A stretch of DNA of 64,000 nt from positions 1 to 64,000 of the IMG/VR virus record IMGVR_UViG_3300045256_000058; one strand, 5' to 3'. Of this stretch, positions 44,336-52,787 are shown piece by piece. The notes under the pieces were generated by a model. It was not told where the DNA came from. It did no database searches and was given only the letters and a program-made list of their open reading frames with translations. A program made the position numbers and the translations under genes. Position 1 is the stretch's first letter, and each line of letters begins with the position of its first letter. Origin of the DNA: a virus.

Positions 44336-44692
44336 CTAAATCTTAATTACTGGATTGTCTAAGTCTACACCTGTCACTGACCACGAACTATACTTTTCTA
44401 CATCAGCTATTCTAAATTTAGCTCCTTGTTGAGTATCTATTACCTTCCATGTTCTACCTCTAAACGAAAAACTACTACTACCAAAAGAAGTAGGAGTAGG
44501 TTTCGGAATAGGTGGATTAGTAATACCTTTTAGAGTAATAGTAACTGTTTCGAATGAATAGCTACCACTAACCACTACGTTATTTATTTCAACAAGAGTA
44601 GTAATGTTGTTAGCTGAGATTTGTCCAAAAGATACTCCGTCATCAGGTATAGGTATTCCGAGAAGCTTCTCGTTAGAATAACGGATAGTCAT
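44336..44692 (-). CDS. small tail protein, paralogue of the next gene upstream
   Basis: A 118-residue protein starting MTIRYSNEKLLGIPIPDDGVS. The first 55 residues align with those of the gene at 44714-45115 (IKYQKVFGVPVAPDAIS), sharing Y-x(4)-L/F-G-I/V-P-I/V...D-x-x-S-x-G and a later Y-x-F/D-x-x-x-L-x-G-I strand. They look like a duplicated tail protein. Position below the tape measure suggests tail-tip assembly. Confidence 0.55.
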   Translation of the reverse strand: MTIRYSNEKLLGIPIPDDGVSFGQISANNITTLVEINNVVVSGSYSFETVTITLKGITNPPIPKPTPTSFGSSSFSFRGRTWKVIDTQQGAKFRIADVEKYSSWSVTGVDLDNPVIKI

Positions 44693-44713
44693 ATCTTTAG
44701 TCTGCTAGTTAGT

Positions 44714-45115
44714 TTAGACGCTTGCTACAACCTTATCAGTTAAGCAAGTAACCTGGAATGAGGTATAGTTTCTAGTAGTACCGCCAATATCAAGAGTACC
44801 TCCATCTTGATAGCCAATAGGTACGCACTTAGCATCTCTGTACGTGAAGATTCCTTCTCCACTTGGGTTAGTCATATCGATTTCACCCTTAGCTAGAGAT
44901 TCAGCATTTGCGTCACATACTGCAACGATTTCTGCTGCCTTAGCTTCGTTAATACCTCTAAGGTCGAAAGTGTATGTCTTCATGTTCAAGTTAATATTTT
45001 GAACATAATCTCCCGTAATAGCCGGATAAGACGCTAAACTTGTTGACCCTTGTGAGATAGCATCAGGAGCTACAGGTACACCAAATACTTTTTGATATTT
45101 AATACTTAAAGTCAT
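44714..45115 (-). CDS. small tail protein (paralogue pair)
   Basis: A 133-residue beta-rich protein starting MTLSIKYQKVFGVPVAPD. An in-frame TTG/ATG-type extension to 45169 exists, but the ATG at 45115 has AGGA 13 bases upstream and begins with the same pattern as its paralogue. Pro-Val-Ala-Pro and a Gly-rich strand pattern (YQDGGTLDIGGTTRNY) are visible. It is the first gene after the tape measure. It may be a tube- or tip-related protein. Confidence 0.58.
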   Translation of the reverse strand: MTLSIKYQKVFGVPVAPDAISQGSTSLASYPAITGDYVQNINLNMKTYTFDLRGINEAKAAEIVAVCDANAESLAKGEIDMTNPSGEGIFTYRDAKCVPIGYQDGGTLDIGGTTRNYTSFQVTCLTDKVVASV

Positions 45116-45220
45116 GTTTAGTTTTAGTTCCTTTGAGTGTAGAAATAGATAGGTCTGAAGTATAGACACTAGCTATCTTTTAGTATGATAATACTATTAA
45201 TATAATACCAGATGTAAATA

Positions 45221-48200
45221 TTACACTCCTCTAGCGTATTTTAGGAGTTGTTGAGACATCTGAGTACTTGTAATTTCAAGTCCTTTATTAATTTGTGTTT
45301 TAACTTGATTTGTAATATCGCCTAGTTTTGCAGCATCTTCTTTGCTTACATTAATATTGACTTGAACATTAGGACTTAAAGCTACGTTGGGTGATGATGT
45401 ACCTTGTGTAGCAGGATTAGAATTAGGTAGCCCTCTTAATCCTCCACCATCTCTAATTGAGTTAAGAGTATCAAGCATTTGACCGAAACTTTTATCTTGA
45501 CGTAATGGAGTTGAATCATAATTAATTTCTTTACTATTACGTAGAAGATTCTTAGTATCCAACAGTGCTTCTTTTTGTAAATCAAAATTAGCAGGACTAC
45601 GATTTTGACCTAGAATACCCAATCTATTCTTAGCACCTTCTCTACGAATATTTAGTTCTGTTAAGTCTTGATTAGTAAATACACTGTCTATCTTCTGTCT
45701 GTTTAGCTGTTGTCTAGCAGCAGTGAACTGTTGACCTTCCTTAAATGCAGCAGGTAAACCTTGTAATTGTTTTTTAATTTCATCAGATGCATTAAATTGT
45801 GCTTTACCGCCTGATGCAACACTAACTAAATCACTTAACAATGCTGTCTGAGTAAGCGAATTCTCATAAGCTTTTTGTTCTAACTCAAGCTGTAAATCCA
45901 TTACTTTTAAGTCAATAATTTCTTTCTTAGACTCAGTACGACTTTGGGCTAATTTAATCTTGTCATCTTCTTTAGATTGCTTTACATCTAAACGTTGTTG
46001 GACGATATTAGCAGCAGGATTATTCTGACCTAGAAAACCAAGTAATCCAGACTGTAGTGAAGATATTGATTTGTTGTTTTCAGAGGCTACTTCACGTTGC
46101 TTTTGGTCAAAATCCAATTTATCTTTGAATAAGTCAGCTTGCTTACCAATCTTGTCTGTTACTTCAGCTACTCTAGAAGCAAATACTGTTAGTTTTTGAT
46201 TTACAGTTTCTAATGCTAGACTTTGTGCTGCTGCTGATTTTTGAGCTTCACCTTCTACTCTTGTTCTTTCCGCAATTGCTTGAGCTTCACGTACAGTCTC
46301 ATCAGAAGCGCCACTTTTTTTAATACCCTCTGCCGCTTTTTGTGCTGCATCAATACGTGCATCTATTGTTCGTACTTCTTTATCATATTCCGCACCAGGC
46401 TTATTTAGAGAAGCTGTAGCAGTAGTAGAAATGCGGCTTAGAGTAGAACCAACACTTGATGTCTTAAATAAACTTCCAGCAGTAGATGATAGATTGTTAA
46501 AGCTAGTAATTACTCGTTCATTTGCTGCAATTTGATTATCTCTAACTTGATTTTCTTCTTCAATCTTTAATGCTGCGGCTTCTGCTGCTGCATTTACTTT
46601 CTTTAGTGCGGCTTCAGTTTTAATTGAAGAAACTTCGCTAGGTAACTCTTTCTTTGCGGCATCTAATGCTTTACCAATTTGTTCAGCTTGCTCACCACTT
46701 GCAGAAGCTAGAGCATCTTCTAATGCTTTTACCTTCGCATTAGCCTTATCGATAGCTTGATTTGCTTCTGTATCAATTTGTCTATCTGGATTCTTAATTT
46801 GAGTAGCTAATCTCTTAAATCCACTTGAGGCAATTGAGCCAGAAAATAGTGAGTTACTAGCTAGTGATTCAAATTGGTCAGCAACTTTATTTGTTTGCTC
46901 AATCAATTTGTTTCTAGCTGCGTATTCTTCATCTACTGATGCTGCTGCATTTTCAAGTGCAGTTGATAGTTTTTGAGCTTGTAACTCAGCTACTTTTGAT
47001 TGCAATTCAGCTTTTCTAGGTGCAGCAGTTGCAGGGTCTTCTAATTCTTTTTTAATGTTGTCAATTTGAGCAGTTAGATTCTTTTGTAGAAGTTCATCTA
47101 ATTGCTTTGTTAACCCACCTCTTGCTACTCCACTAGACTTAAGTACATTTAGAATAGCTGTGTCTGAGGATTGTTGAAACTGTAGAACACTTTGATTTGC
47201 TTCAGTAATTGCTGTCTTTAATTCTGTATATCTCTTTCTAAGTCCTGGGTCAGAGGCAAGTAACTTATTAAAATCAGCACCAGCAGCATTTAATGTACCT
47301 TCTAAATCAGAAAGTAGTTTGTTAGCTGATGCAGGGTCTAGAGATACTTGTGTTTCAATAGCTCCTAGTGAATTACTAATTTGAGGAATTAAATCATAAA
47401 ACTTACTAGGGTCAAGTAATTTACCGCTAAATACCTCACTAGCTTTCTTTCCTACATCAGAAATTTGAGATAGAACAGCAGATTCATTTTGCTTAGATAT
47501 ACTTAATGCAAGAGGTACGCTAGTATCAATAGAATTAAACTTCTTAATTAAGTTAGTACCTAGTGTAGCTTTTAATCTTTCCTCTCTAAATTTCTTTTGC
47601 TGTTCAACTTCACCTTTAGTTACTTTTAACGCAGCTTCAGCATCGGCAATATCTTTTTGACCACCACTAGCTTTGGCAGCATCATATTTTTGTTGAGCAA
47701 TTGCTACTCTCGCATCAAGTAACTCTTTTTCTAACCCAAGTTCTTTTTGTAGAGCTTGTTCATCTTGAGGTGTAATAATTTGACCTTTATCTAACTTAGC
47801 TTTAGCTGCTGTACCTTCAAGACTTAACTTACCCGAACCTGTTTCTTTACCAGAGAAACTGCTAATCTTGCTATTTAATGCTGTTTGAGCTTTATCTGCT
47901 TCCGCAGCTACCATACCGTACTTAGCCATTCCTCCAGTTACAAATCGCATAGAGTCACTGAAGTTTTTACCTACTTGTCCTGCAAAGTCTAGAAAACCAT
48001 TACCTGTCTTTGCTGTTGCGCTATTTAATCCTTCTAAATCATCTGCTAACAGTTTTAGATTAGGTGAGCTATCTAAAATTTCTTTATTTAGACCATTAAT
48101 AGCTTCACCCATAGCTTTGATGTTAGGGTTGGTACTCTTGTTCAGCATTTCACTAAACGTGCTTGCCCAACCAGTAACTACTTGGATACCAAAGGCAGCA

Positions 48201-50554
48201 GCAATACCAACTACACCTAATCCGGCTAATCCTTTTGCAACTACTCCAATACCACCAGCTAAACCTTTCATTACTGCTCCGCCAGCTTTAATAGGAGAGC
48301 TACTTAAAAATTTAGTTAGACCTTCAGGTGCTTTTAACGGTACAGATAGTGATTGATTTAGAAAACCACCAATACCACCTTTAGATAGAACATCCTTTTG
48401 ACTAGATATTAATTTACTTGCAGATTCTCTTACTGACCCTGCTCTATCACCTAATCCTTCGCGTAATGATTTAGCTCTAGCGGAAAAACTTTCCTTAAAG
48501 TCAGAAATAGCACCACCAGCTCTATCTTTGAAACCACTTCTCATGGCTTTAGATTGAGCCGCTTTTACCTTCTTAGACTGAGCTTCTTCAATATCTTTAA
48601 TATCACTTTCAGAAAAACCAATATCTCGATACTTTTGTTTTTGCTTATCTACACCGCTTTCTAAATCTCTTACAAAATCAGGATTAGAATAAGTACTATC
48701 TTCCAAGTCTTTTACTAAATCACCAGATTGACCTTTCTTAGGATTAAGTAATTGTTCTTTATCTAAATCTCTTTGCTTCGCTTTTGCATACTCAGGTGTT
48801 TTAGCAGCCGCAGCAGTAAATTGTTGCTCAAATGATGTTCGGTCAAGCTCACTTTGAATCTTTCTAACTTCAGCTACAGCTAACTTTGCAGCTTCAATAA
48901 TCTTCTCTTTAATTGTAGTAATCGATTCAACAGCTTTACGTTTGATAGTATCCCAGATACTTTCTCCGTCCTTTCTCGCATTACCAAAGGTCTTCTTAAA
49001 TTCTCCTCCAATCTTGCCAATTGCGGCGATTAATATTAGAGGAGCAGCAGCGCTAAACACACTTCCAAAGAAACCACCAATAGCGCTAAATTTAGTTTGT
49101 AGTCCTTGTAACGCACCAGCTACTTTACCAATACCCTCAGCAGCACCAGTAGTAAATGCTTCGGTAACTTCATTAGTTTTTGCAATACTCTCTACTACCG
49201 AAGGTGCAACTCCTTTACCAAAATCTTCTACACCCTCTTGAGATTTAATTCGAGCTTGCTCAAAAGCACCAGTAACAGTTTGACTTCTACCTTTTGCTTC
49301 TTCTTCTAACTTACCTGGGTCAGCTTCTTTAATTTGACCAGAATATTGTTGAAGAGTTTTCTTACCTAACGAACTAAACAATTGCACAGCTTCGACTGAC
49401 ATTTGATTAGTAAAGATTTTTTGAATATTTTCAGGTCTACCACCAGTAGCCTTTTGAAGGTCATCAAGTACTCCAGCTAATCCTTTGTCTTTTAGAACAG
49501 TGGCATTAATTTGAATTGGTTTACCAGCCTCATCTCTAAACTTAGAGAGATACAGGTTGGCTTCTTGTGAACCAGCAGTAATATCACTTAGTAAGCTGGT
49601 TAAACGGTTAGCAGCTTCATCAGCACTTACCCCCTGTGTGGTTAAACCAGCGATAGCTCCAAGCATTTCAGAGAAATCAATACCTAGTTGTTTCGATTGA
49701 ACAGCAAGTCCACCAACACTAGGAGTTAATTGGTCAAGAGTAAGTAGACCAACTTTTGTAGTTTCAAATAACTGAGCCGCTCTTTTATCTGCTGCTTCTG
49801 AACTATCTCCTAAAGCTCTTAAAGCTCTAACTACAGCATTTGTAGAACCACCTAAGTCACCGAAACCAGCTTGACCTAGATTAATAGCAGCTTTACCTAC
49901 GTTTAGATTATCTTTCTTGTTACCAAAACCAGCAGAAGCAATATCATATTGAGCATTAAGAATTTGTACAGAACCTAATGCATCATTAGTAGCTTTTTGT
50001 AGCTCTTTCATTGACTTGATATTTTTATCTATCGAGTCAATACTCTTTTCATTTCCTGTAACGCTAACAGTACCTAAACGATAAGCAGCTTGTTCTACAT
50101 CGGCGTATGCCTTTACTGATTTAGCAGCAAACTTATTGAAATTATCATTATCAAATAGAACACTAAAACCTTGTTGAATGCTACCAATTACACTATTAGA
50201 TGTCGCTTCTAGTGTTTCTAAATTATCTTTAAGCTCACTGCTACCTTGAATAGCTTCTTCAAATGTAACGGTTTTAGTAACACTACCAAACTCTTTCCAC
50301 GCTTTGAATCCAGCCTCACCAATCTTGGTAAGTACATCGAGTTTGAAAGATATGTCAGAAAGGGCTAGTAATGTTCCTACTACACCCTTTGCAGATACTC
50401 CAATAACTTGTAAAGATTTACCAAATTTATCAGCACTATTAGAAGCTAGTTTGAATTGTGCTGTTGAGATTTTTAAGTCAGTATTAAGACCCTTAACACT
50501 TTTTTTAATATCAGTTAAATTTTGGTCTAAATCAAGTAATAATGATGCTGTCAT
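45221..50554 (-). CDS. tail tape measure protein
   Basis: At 1,777 residues this is the largest gene in the window. It is dominated by helix and coiled coil (Ala/Lys/Glu/Gln-rich), with two hydrophobic segments near residues 490-525 (FGSVFSAAAPLILIAAIG) and 755-795 (GLGVVGIAAAFGIQVVTGW), the hallmarks of a tape measure protein. These set tail length and insert into the host membrane during DNA entry. At about 0.15 nm per residue it would measure a tail near 265 nm. The frameshifted chaperone pair directly upstream confirms the identity. No peptidoglycan hydrolase domain is seen. Confidence 0.9.
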   Translation of the reverse strand: MTASLLLDLDQNLTDIKKSVKGLNTDLKISTAQFKLASNSADKFGKSLQVIGVSAKGVVGTLLALSDISFKLDVLTKIGEAGFKAWKEFGSVTKTVTFEEAIQGSSELKDNLETLEATSNSVIGSIQQGFSVLFDNDNFNKFAAKSVKAYADVEQAAYRLGTVSVTGNEKSIDSIDKNIKSMKELQKATNDALGSVQILNAQYDIASAGFGNKKDNLNVGKAAINLGQAGFGDLGGSTNAVVRALRALGDSSEAADKRAAQLFETTKVGLLTLDQLTPSVGGLAVQSKQLGIDFSEMLGAIAGLTTQGVSADEAANRLTSLLSDITAGSQEANLYLSKFRDEAGKPIQINATVLKDKGLAGVLDDLQKATGGRPENIQKIFTNQMSVEAVQLFSSLGKKTLQQYSGQIKEADPGKLEEEAKGRSQTVTGAFEQARIKSQEGVEDFGKGVAPSVVESIAKTNEVTEAFTTGAAEGIGKVAGALQGLQTKFSAIGGFFGSVFSAAAPLILIAAIGKIGGEFKKTFGNARKDGESIWDTIKRKAVESITTIKEKIIEAAKLAVAEVRKIQSELDRTSFEQQFTAAAAKTPEYAKAKQRDLDKEQLLNPKKGQSGDLVKDLEDSTYSNPDFVRDLESGVDKQKQKYRDIGFSESDIKDIEEAQSKKVKAAQSKAMRSGFKDRAGGAISDFKESFSARAKSLREGLGDRAGSVRESASKLISSQKDVLSKGGIGGFLNQSLSVPLKAPEGLTKFLSSSPIKAGGAVMKGLAGGIGVVAKGLAGLGVVGIAAAFGIQVVTGWASTFSEMLNKSTNPNIKAMGEAINGLNKEILDSSPNLKLLADDLEGLNSATAKTGNGFLDFAGQVGKNFSDSMRFVTGGMAKYGMVAAEADKAQTALNSKISSFSGKETGSGKLSLEGTAAKAKLDKGQIITPQDEQALQKELGLEKELLDARVAIAQQKYDAAKASGGQKDIADAEAALKVTKGEVEQQKKFREERLKATLGTNLIKKFNSIDTSVPLALSISKQNESAVLSQISDVGKKASEVFSGKLLDPSKFYDLIPQISNSLGAIETQVSLDPASANKLLSDLEGTLNAAGADFNKLLASDPGLRKRYTELKTAITEANQSVLQFQQSSDTAILNVLKSSGVARGGLTKQLDELLQKNLTAQIDNIKKELEDPATAAPRKAELQSKVAELQAQKLSTALENAAASVDEEYAARNKLIEQTNKVADQFESLASNSLFSGSIASSGFKRLATQIKNPDRQIDTEANQAIDKANAKVKALEDALASASGEQAEQIGKALDAAKKELPSEVSSIKTEAALKKVNAAAEAAALKIEEENQVRDNQIAANERVITSFNNLSSTAGSLFKTSSVGSTLSRISTTATASLNKPGAEYDKEVRTIDARIDAAQKAAEGIKKSGASDETVREAQAIAERTRVEGEAQKSAAAQSLALETVNQKLTVFASRVAEVTDKIGKQADLFKDKLDFDQKQREVASENNKSISSLQSGLLGFLGQNNPAANIVQQRLDVKQSKEDDKIKLAQSRTESKKEIIDLKVMDLQLELEQKAYENSLTQTALLSDLVSVASGGKAQFNASDEIKKQLQGLPAAFKEGQQFTAARQQLNRQKIDSVFTNQDLTELNIRREGAKNRLGILGQNRSPANFDLQKEALLDTKNLLRNSKEINYDSTPLRQDKSFGQMLDTLNSIRDGGGLRGLPNSNPATQGTSSPNVALSPNVQVNINVSKEDAAKLGDITNQVKTQINKGLEITSTQMSQQLLKYARGV

Positions 50555-50563
50555 TTATGAAAA

Positions 50564-50959
50564 CTACTCATTGTTAGAATCATCGTTAGAGAATATGTTT
50601 TCAGACCGCTTTTTAATTTGCCATAAGTTAAACTTGTCAGAAAGATGTTCCCATTCATGTTTTCTGTAGGAAATATCATCTAAAAACTTATTAAACTTAG
50701 TATTTTCAGCTACTTGTAATTTATCCTCTGGATTAATTCTACCACTACTAGCAATATCAATTAACTCCCGACACTTCCAGTAATCGAGAGTTTTAACTAG
50801 CGTCATCGCATTTTCTGCGTAGTAGCTTAATAGAGATGAGTAAAGAAGAGAAATACCCTCATAATTATTTGAATGTAAATTAGGGTAATTTAACTCTGTT
50901 AACGATTTTCTTTTTCTTTTTCTTTTTCTTCTTTCAGTATCGCTAGATACTTGTTCCAC
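50564..50959 (-). CDS. tail assembly chaperone, frameshifted C-terminal part (GT-like)
   Basis: A reading frame of up to 131 codons in the -1 frame relative to the upstream gene, overlapping its last 61 bases. The first residues (ERRKRKRKRKS) are an artefact-like readthrough of the AAAGA repeats; the useful part starts near LTELNYPNLHS and is helical. In lambda-type tails the T extension is made only by -1 frameshifting and recruits tail tube subunits to the tape measure. Its own start at 50959 lacks a visible ribosome binding site, so I treat it as the 3' half of a frameshifted product. It ends nine bases before the tape measure start. Confidence 0.68.
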   Translation of the reverse strand: MEQVSSDTERRKRKRKRKSLTELNYPNLHSNNYEGISLLYSSLLSYYAENAMTLVKTLDYWKCRELIDIASSGRINPEDKLQVAENTKFNKFLDDISYRKHEWEHLSDKFNLWQIKKRSENIFSNDDSNNE

Positions 50960-51372
50960 ATCTCCATGTACGGTAAAAAATGGAGTTGACTAATCTTACA
51001 TGGGGACATTGAAGTTAGATTTCGACTTTCTTCATTAATATCACCATTAAAGAATAGAGAAATAAGTTGTTCCCAGTTTTCTTTAATTAAATCATAGTCA
51101 AGATATTGTGTTTCTCCTGACTTAGTTTTTTCAACTAAAGGAATAATAGAACAAATGGCTCTTAAATCTGCTTCGAGGTCATCTCGATACTCAGAAGTAA
51201 AGTATTTACCGATTGCACCATCTGCCATTACATATCTTTCTACTAGCTTATCTTGTAAATCCATAAGCTTGTCCATGTCTTCAGCAGCGCAACGCATTAT
51301 ATTGACTACTTTGCCATCATCATATACAACTTTTTCAGTCTTGTAAGATGGTCTTGATTTTGTCGTACTCAT
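50899..51372 (-). CDS. tail assembly chaperone (G-like)
   Basis: A 157-residue mostly helical protein ending in an EEKEKEKENR repeat. It is immediately upstream of the tape measure region, the conserved position of the lambda gpG-type chaperone. Its last codons run through an A-rich repeat where ribosomes can slip -1 into the following frame, giving a fusion of about 270 residues. It binds the tape measure in known systems. Identity rests on position plus frameshift layout rather than sequence motifs. Confidence 0.7.
   Translation of the reverse strand: MSTTKSRPSYKTEKVVYDDGKVVNIMRCAAEDMDKLMDLQDKLVERYVMADGAIGKYFTSEYRDDLEADLRAICSIIPLVEKTKSGETQYLDYDLIKENWEQLISLFFNGDINEESRNLTSMSPCKISQLHFLPYMEMWNKYLAILKEEKEKEKENR
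50905..50935 (-). promoter_or_regulatory. probable -1 programmed frameshift site
   Basis: The minus strand reads a run of GAAAAA repeats ending GAAAATCGTTAA, with the 0-frame stop at 50899-50901. The next open frame is exactly -1. The last A-GAA-AAT heptamer, or A-AAA-GAA, could allow tandem slippage; neither is a perfect X-XXY-YYZ site. The purine-rich repeat can itself act as a Shine-Dalgarno-like stimulator. Confidence 0.55.
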
Positions 51373-51733
51373 CGTATATCTCAGTCTTTCCGATATTCAT
51401 CATCACGTTATCATTACTGAAAGAGAAGGTTCCTTTATATCCATATGACTCACTCGAAGTATTTGTTTTCATTAGGCTTGCTATATACAAAGTATCAATT
51501 GTGTAGTCAAATGTTAGCAAATAAGTAAATATAGAGAAGTTGTAAGTTAGAGGTAATATTGAGTCTAAATAAGAACTTACTCTAAATTCAATCATGTTTT
51601 TAAGGTTCTTCCTTTCATCCTCTATAGTAGCATAAATGTCTATAGGGGCAGGATATGTGTATTTATGCCCCTCATGTGTCTCAACAAATATATTGCTAAT
51701 TGCTTTGTAGTGTTTATCAAATACGTGTATCAT
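51335..51733 (-). CDS. hypothetical tail-region protein
   Basis: A 132-residue protein with alternating hydrophobic strands (YLDSILPLTYNFSIFTYLLTF) and an acidic end. It overlaps both neighbours (38 bases with the chaperone gene, 17 with the 197-residue gene), giving a tight operon between the tail tube and the tape measure. A tail morphogenesis role follows from place only. Confidence 0.5.
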   Translation of the reverse strand: MIHVFDKHYKAISNIFVETHEGHKYTYPAPIDIYATIEDERKNLKNMIEFRVSSYLDSILPLTYNFSIFTYLLTFDYTIDTLYIASLMKTNTSSESYGYKGTFSFSNDNVMMNIGKTEIYDEYDKIKTILQD

Positions 51734-52310
51734 TCGAATACTTCAATTTGGTTGGCATTACAATCTTTTTACTCCAATCTACTTGTTGTTCCCATTCAAA
51801 GTATTTAATATCTTGATGTTTAAGAAGATTGCATACATCTCTAAACACCATACAAGCATATTTATGAGTATGTTCATGCTCTTTACCTAGAAAATCATAG
51901 AGTTTGTGATAGATGATATTTGATTTATAGTTTCCATCTTTATCTACCCATCTTGATGCTTCTAATACTGTAATAGAGTGACTAGGCTCTCCGTATTTAA
52001 TTCTACGTGCTTTCTTCTCTCTACTTTTTGGGTCAATAACAACTTGATTGTCTAATAAACCCAAATAGTCAAGACAAATGTGATAATCTTTTTGATTATA
52101 TACTTTGTTTCCTTTAATTACTGGTCGAGGAGTAAAAATATACGTCATTACAGCTCTAGGTGTATCTCTTTCAACTAATTTAAGTTGACCATAAACCCCG
52201 TCAAATGTATCTATTACTGCATACGGCTTTTTTTTGGTACTAAGTTTCTTAGACCAAAGGACTCTTCGTATCCAATCTAAAATATCTAATAGAATTTGAT
52301 TAAGCTGCAT
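51717..52310 (-). CDS. hypothetical tail-region protein
   Basis: A 197-residue basic protein, Lys/Tyr/Trp-rich (RRVLWSKKLSTKKKPYAV), with mixed alpha/beta pattern and several His and Cys late in the sequence. It overlaps the 132-residue gene and follows the membrane protein gene by 15 bases. No domain is recognised; the context suggests tail or head-tail assembly. Confidence 0.5.
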   Translation of the reverse strand: MQLNQILLDILDWIRRVLWSKKLSTKKKPYAVIDTFDGVYGQLKLVERDTPRAVMTYIFTPRPVIKGNKVYNQKDYHICLDYLGLLDNQVVIDPKSREKKARRIKYGEPSHSITVLEASRWVDKDGNYKSNIIYHKLYDFLGKEHEHTHKYACMVFRDVCNLLKHQDIKYFEWEQQVDWSKKIVMPTKLKYSNDTRI

Positions 52311-52325
52311 TTAATTACTCTCTAA

Positions 52326-52721
52326 TTATTTATTATCCTCATCGTCATCATCCGCAACCTCATCTTTTTCAGCACGTTTCTTTAATCGAATTGTGGTTTC
52401 AGTACGCTCTTTTGAGTCAGTGTACATTTTTACACCAACAGCAACAATACCACCACCTGTAACGATAGTAGTTAGAAACTTTTCTGCTAATTCATCTTGT
52501 TTTTTATTATCTAACGCATAGAAAGCACCACCAACTGCGACAAGTGCTAATCCTAATACAACTACATCTCGTAATTTATTAGCAATAGGCAATATTTCTT
52601 GTACAATAGCTTTTCTAGTACGTTGTAATTCTCTGCGGACTTGCTTTTGCTCACCTTTAATTTCTCGTAATAAGGAAATTATCTCGGTTTTCTCTTCGTC
52701 CATATTATCAATCAATTCCAA
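52326..52721 (-). CDS. small membrane protein with N-terminal coiled coil
   Basis: About 131 residues. Residues 5-45 form a charged coiled coil (EIISLLREIKGEQKQVRREL), followed by two hydrophobic segments (VVVLGLALVAVGGAFYAL and TTIVTGGGIVAVGVKMY) and a charged acidic tail. I favour the TTG at 52721, nine bases after GGAG; TTG at 52727 and ATG at 52703 are alternatives. Its ribosome binding site lies inside a perfect stem (52729-52757). It could be a holin-like or tail-associated membrane protein; position in the tail block leaves both open. Confidence 0.5.
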   Translation of the reverse strand: MELIDNMDEEKTEIISLLREIKGEQKQVRRELQRTRKAIVQEILPIANKLRDVVVLGLALVAVGGAFYALDNKKQDELAEKFLTTIVTGGGIVAVGVKMYTDSKERTETTIRLKKRAEKDEVADDDDEDNK

Positions 52722-52728
52722 AAACAAA

Positions 52729-52757
52729 TACTCCTTTATTATATAGCTAAAGGAGTA
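52729..52757 (-). promoter_or_regulatory. hairpin enclosing the ribosome binding site
   Basis: TACTCCTTT (52729-52737) and AAAGGAGTA (52749-52757) are exact complements with an 11-base loop. On the minus-strand RNA the 3' arm is the AAAGGAG Shine-Dalgarno of the membrane protein gene, so the stem can hide it. The U-rich TATTTGTTTTT downstream also makes it a weak intrinsic terminator for the tail tube gene. One sequence could therefore lower expression of the membrane protein after the abundant tail protein. Confidence 0.55.
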
Positions 52758-52787
52758 AGTGTACTTGTATCTATAACTTAGGTGGTG

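Noticed and set aside
48942-49241. Plus-strand Pro/Ala/Thr-rich frame inside the tape measure gene
   Set aside because: Typical mirror image of an Ala/Gly-rich helical gene; no start signal or family resemblance.
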